Assembly (NCBI GenBank): GCA_018700215.1
Contig: JABIST010000085.1
Location: 1 to 6,278 of the forward strand
Origin: Dehalococcoidia bacterium
GTDB lineage: Bacteria > Chloroflexota > Dehalococcoidia > UBA2979
Direction of reading: 5' to 3'
DNA: 6,278 bases
Below, in pieces: positions 4,657 through 6,278 of this stretch. The translations under genes and the position numbers were made by a program. The notes under the pieces are model-generated. The model did no database searches. It worked only from the letters and a program-made list of their open reading frames with translations, and was not told the origin of the DNA. The first letter of the stretch is position 1, and each line of letters starts with the position of its first letter.

Positions 4657-6027
4657 ATGACCAATCGCCTCGAACCAGCGCAGCCACGCCTCCGACGGAG
4701 CGGTCGTTACGCCGTCACCCCCTGGGCGCAGCAGCACCTCTACCGCCCGTTCGTCAAAGCCGCCATCGTCGTCGCGCTCACCCTCGGCTTCACCACCGCC
4801 GTTGTCATACTGATCCTCGTCGCCAGCGGTCAGACCATCGGCCTCGCCTGGTCCACCTACCTCCAATCCCACGGCGTCGCCCAGCTCCTCGGCTGGGCCG
4901 GCCTCTTCGTCACCGGCGTCGCCATGCACGTCGTCCCCCGCTTCCGAGGTGACGCACCCATCCGCTTCCCCTGGCCCCAGCGAGCAATCCTCACCCTCAT
5001 CCTCGCCGGCATCACCCTCCGCGCCCTCGGCCAGATCGCCCACGAGTCACCCACCAGCGAACCGCTCCTCATCGCCTCCGGACTCACCCTGCTCGCCGGT
5101 TACGCCACCTTCGCGCTCACCCTCGCCAGCGTCCTTCGAGGCGGCAGACCCTCCGGAACCCCCGTCGAACGCTGGATCTGGACCGGCATCACCTGGGCGC
5201 TCGTCGCCGCCACGCTCCACCTCGCAATCACCATCCAGATGGCCATCGACCACTCACCCGTCGCCCCGGCACGACTGAACCAGGCCTTCGTCTTCGCCGC
5301 CACCTTCGGCTTCGTCACCCACTTCCTCCTCGGCATCTCCCTCCGAGCCATCGCCGGCTTCATCCGCCTCCGCCCCTACCGACAGCGACTCGAACTCGCC
5401 GCGTTCCTGCTCATCGAAGTCGGCCTGCTCACCCACACCGCCACAACCGCCTTCGACTCATCCCCACGAGACTCCCAACAAATCGGCCTAATCCTCCTCG
5501 CCCTCGGCCTCATCCTCTTCACCCACTCCCTCCGCGTGCTCGAACCTCCGATAGCGCCACGCACCGGCGCACCCGGCTCCTACCCCCGCTACCCCTGGAT
5601 CCTGATCGCCGCCTACTGCTGGCTACTCGTCGGCGCCATCGCCATCGCCGGGCACGCCGGCGCAACACTCGATTGGTGGTCGTGGCCCATCCCCTCCAGC
5701 AGCCTCGGCCTGCACATCGTCACCCTCGGCTTCATCACCATGACCATCGTCGGCTTCGCCGCCCGCACCCTCCCCCTCTTCGCCGGCCGCCTCCTCCACC
5801 GACACTGGCCGCTCGACCTCGCCTTCATCGCCCTCAACGCCTCCGTCGCCCTCCGCCTCCTCGCATCAATCGATGGTGCCCCCGCCAGCACCCGCGGCCT
5901 CGCCCTCTCCGGCCCCCTCGGCCTCGTCGCCATCTTCGCCTTCGCCATCACCGTCTGGCCGCTCCTCAGCGACGACCCAAAGTTCGCCCTCAGCGACCAG
6001 CTCCCGGTGCTCCCCACCTCCCAATAG
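4657..6027 (+). CDS. NnrS-family polytopic membrane protein
   Basis: The product is 456 aa with about 12 predicted transmembrane helices (roughly at residues 33-56, 72-93, 109-127, 134-156, 170-193, 207-233, 247-266, 275-295, 312-334, 349-373, 383-403 and 413-433). The NnrS signature is clear at residues 71-95: SHGVAQLLGWAGLF and then GVAMHVVPR, with His72, Gln76 and His91. The matching C-terminal signature is HIVTLGFITMTIVGFAARTLP, starting at His353. His222 lies in GFVTHFLLGISLRAI, which resembles it. NnrS proteins are integral membrane heme/copper-associated proteins tied to nitric-oxide and nitrosative-stress tolerance in denitrifiers. Conserved His support a metal or heme role here, but the role is inferred. 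No denitrification gene is visible nearby. No Shine-Dalgarno site precedes the ATG; CACACT at 4643-4648 is at most a weak -10. It starts 66 bases after the second repeat copy. Codons are very strongly C-ending. Confidence 0.85.
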   Translation: MTNRLEPAQPRLRRSGRYAVTPWAQQHLYRPFVKAAIVVALTLGFTTAVVILILVASGQTIGLAWSTYLQSHGVAQLLGWAGLFVTGVAMHVVPRFRGDAPIRFPWPQRAILTLILAGITLRALGQIAHESPTSEPLLIASGLTLLAGYATFALTLASVLRGGRPSGTPVERWIWTGITWALVAATLHLAITIQMAIDHSPVAPARLNQAFVFAATFGFVTHFLLGISLRAIAGFIRLRPYRQRLELAAFLLIEVGLLTHTATTAFDSSPRDSQQIGLILLALGLILFTHSLRVLEPPIAPRTGAPGSYPRYPWILIAAYCWLLVGAIAIAGHAGATLDWWSWPIPSSSLGLHIVTLGFITMTIVGFAARTLPLFAGRLLHRHWPLDLAFIALNASVALRLLASIDGAPASTRGLALSGPLGLVAIFAFAITVWPLLSDDPKFALSDQLPVLPTSQ

Positions 6028-6094
6028 CCGCACCCCCGCGACGAACCCACCCTCCACGCCACCTCCCGAGGAACCTCCCACCCCCGCCCCGCGT

Positions 6095-6100
6095 TAGCCT
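6095..6100 (+). promoter_or_regulatory. Candidate -10 element for the lipoprotein gene
   Basis: TAGCCT, in the context GCGTTAGCCTCGATAGACG, is the most A/T-rich point in the 114-base gap after the NnrS-family gene. It would give a leader of about 35 bases. No clear -35 box or Shine-Dalgarno site is visible, so this is a weak call. Confidence 0.25.
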
Positions 6101-6141
6101 CGATAGACGACACCACCACCACACCGCCGGGCCAACTACCA

Positions 6142-6278
6142 ATGAACCACCGCATCACAACCACCCTCCTCGCCCCCCTGCTGCTCGCCGCACTCCTCCT
6201 CGCCGCCTGCACCGGCGACAGCGACGCCCCCGATCCCACCGCCACCCCATCTCCCACCCCCACAGCCACAGCCGCACC
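6142..6278 (+). CDS. Lipoprotein, N-terminal part only (runs off the window)
   Basis: The visible 45 codons encode a type II signal peptide: a short basic start (MNHR), a hydrophobic Leu/Ala core, and the lipobox LAAC with the lipidated Cys at residue 23. After it comes an acidic stretch (TGDSDAPDP), then a Thr/Pro/Ala-rich linker (TATPSPTPTATA) continuing to the window edge. The protein is thus predicted to be anchored by a lipid outside the cytoplasmic membrane, with its functional domain beyond the window. Such linkers after the lipobox are typical of Chloroflexota and some Actinobacteria lipoproteins, often substrate-binding or redox proteins; which one cannot be told here. The ATG at 6142 is chosen because it begins exactly at the signal peptide. 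Confidence 0.8.
   Translation, partial: MNHRITTTLLAPLLLAALLLAACTGDSDAPDPTATPSPTPTATAA

Noticed and set aside
4482..4664. Minus-strand ORF over the second repeat copy
   Set aside because: Its similarity to part of the antisense frame over the hydrolase end arises only because both lie opposite the duplicated sequence.

Overview
This is a high-GC bacterial window. It holds six intact or nearly intact protein genes, one partial gene at the right edge, one probable gene remnant, and a 100-bp direct repeat that brackets one gene. There is no tRNA, rRNA, CRISPR array, transposase or integrase. The right-edge lipoprotein has a Thr/Pro-rich (TATPSPTPTATA-like) linker straight after its lipobox, a style common in Chloroflexota (Dehalococcoidia/SAR202-like lineages). 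The codon use and gene mix fit that, but the taxonomic call is an inference from style only.

Layout. Positions 111-1052 hold two same-frame ORFs, separated only by a TAG stop directly followed by ATG. Together they would make one 4-helix membrane protein of unknown function. A perfect 19-bp hairpin (1069-1112) lies between these plus-strand ORFs and the convergent minus-strand gene at 1134-2162, a YajO-type aldo/keto reductase. The divergent gap 2163-2525 contains the reductase's Shine-Dalgarno site, a remnant that looks coding but changes frame and lacks a start, and a possible leaderless promoter for the next gene. At 2526-3653 lies an alpha/beta hydrolase with a visible Ser-Asp-His triad. 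At 3689-4474 lies an uncharacterised 261-aa protein with GDIGDFGKY and FLDPDNGLE motifs. At 4657-6027 lies a 12-helix NnrS-family membrane protein. At 6142 a lipoprotein begins and runs off the window.

The most unusual structure is a duplication of the last 31 codons of the hydrolase gene, including its catalytic His and stop. The second copy lies just downstream of the 261-aa protein gene, so that gene sits between two copies of the hydrolase 3' end (3561-3660 and 4491-4590, 95 of 100 bases identical). All three differences within the coding part are synonymous or swap one stop codon for another. This suggests the gene entered beside the hydrolase by recombination at its 3' end, carrying or regenerating a homologous hydrolase tail.

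The genes do not form an evident pathway. The reductase and hydrolase are probably soluble metabolic enzymes. The NnrS-like protein and the lipoprotein belong to the cell envelope. Plus-strand genes favour C-ending codons and the minus-strand reductase favours G-ending codons. This mirror-image bias suggests a replication-strand effect, with the plus strand as the C-rich lagging strand.
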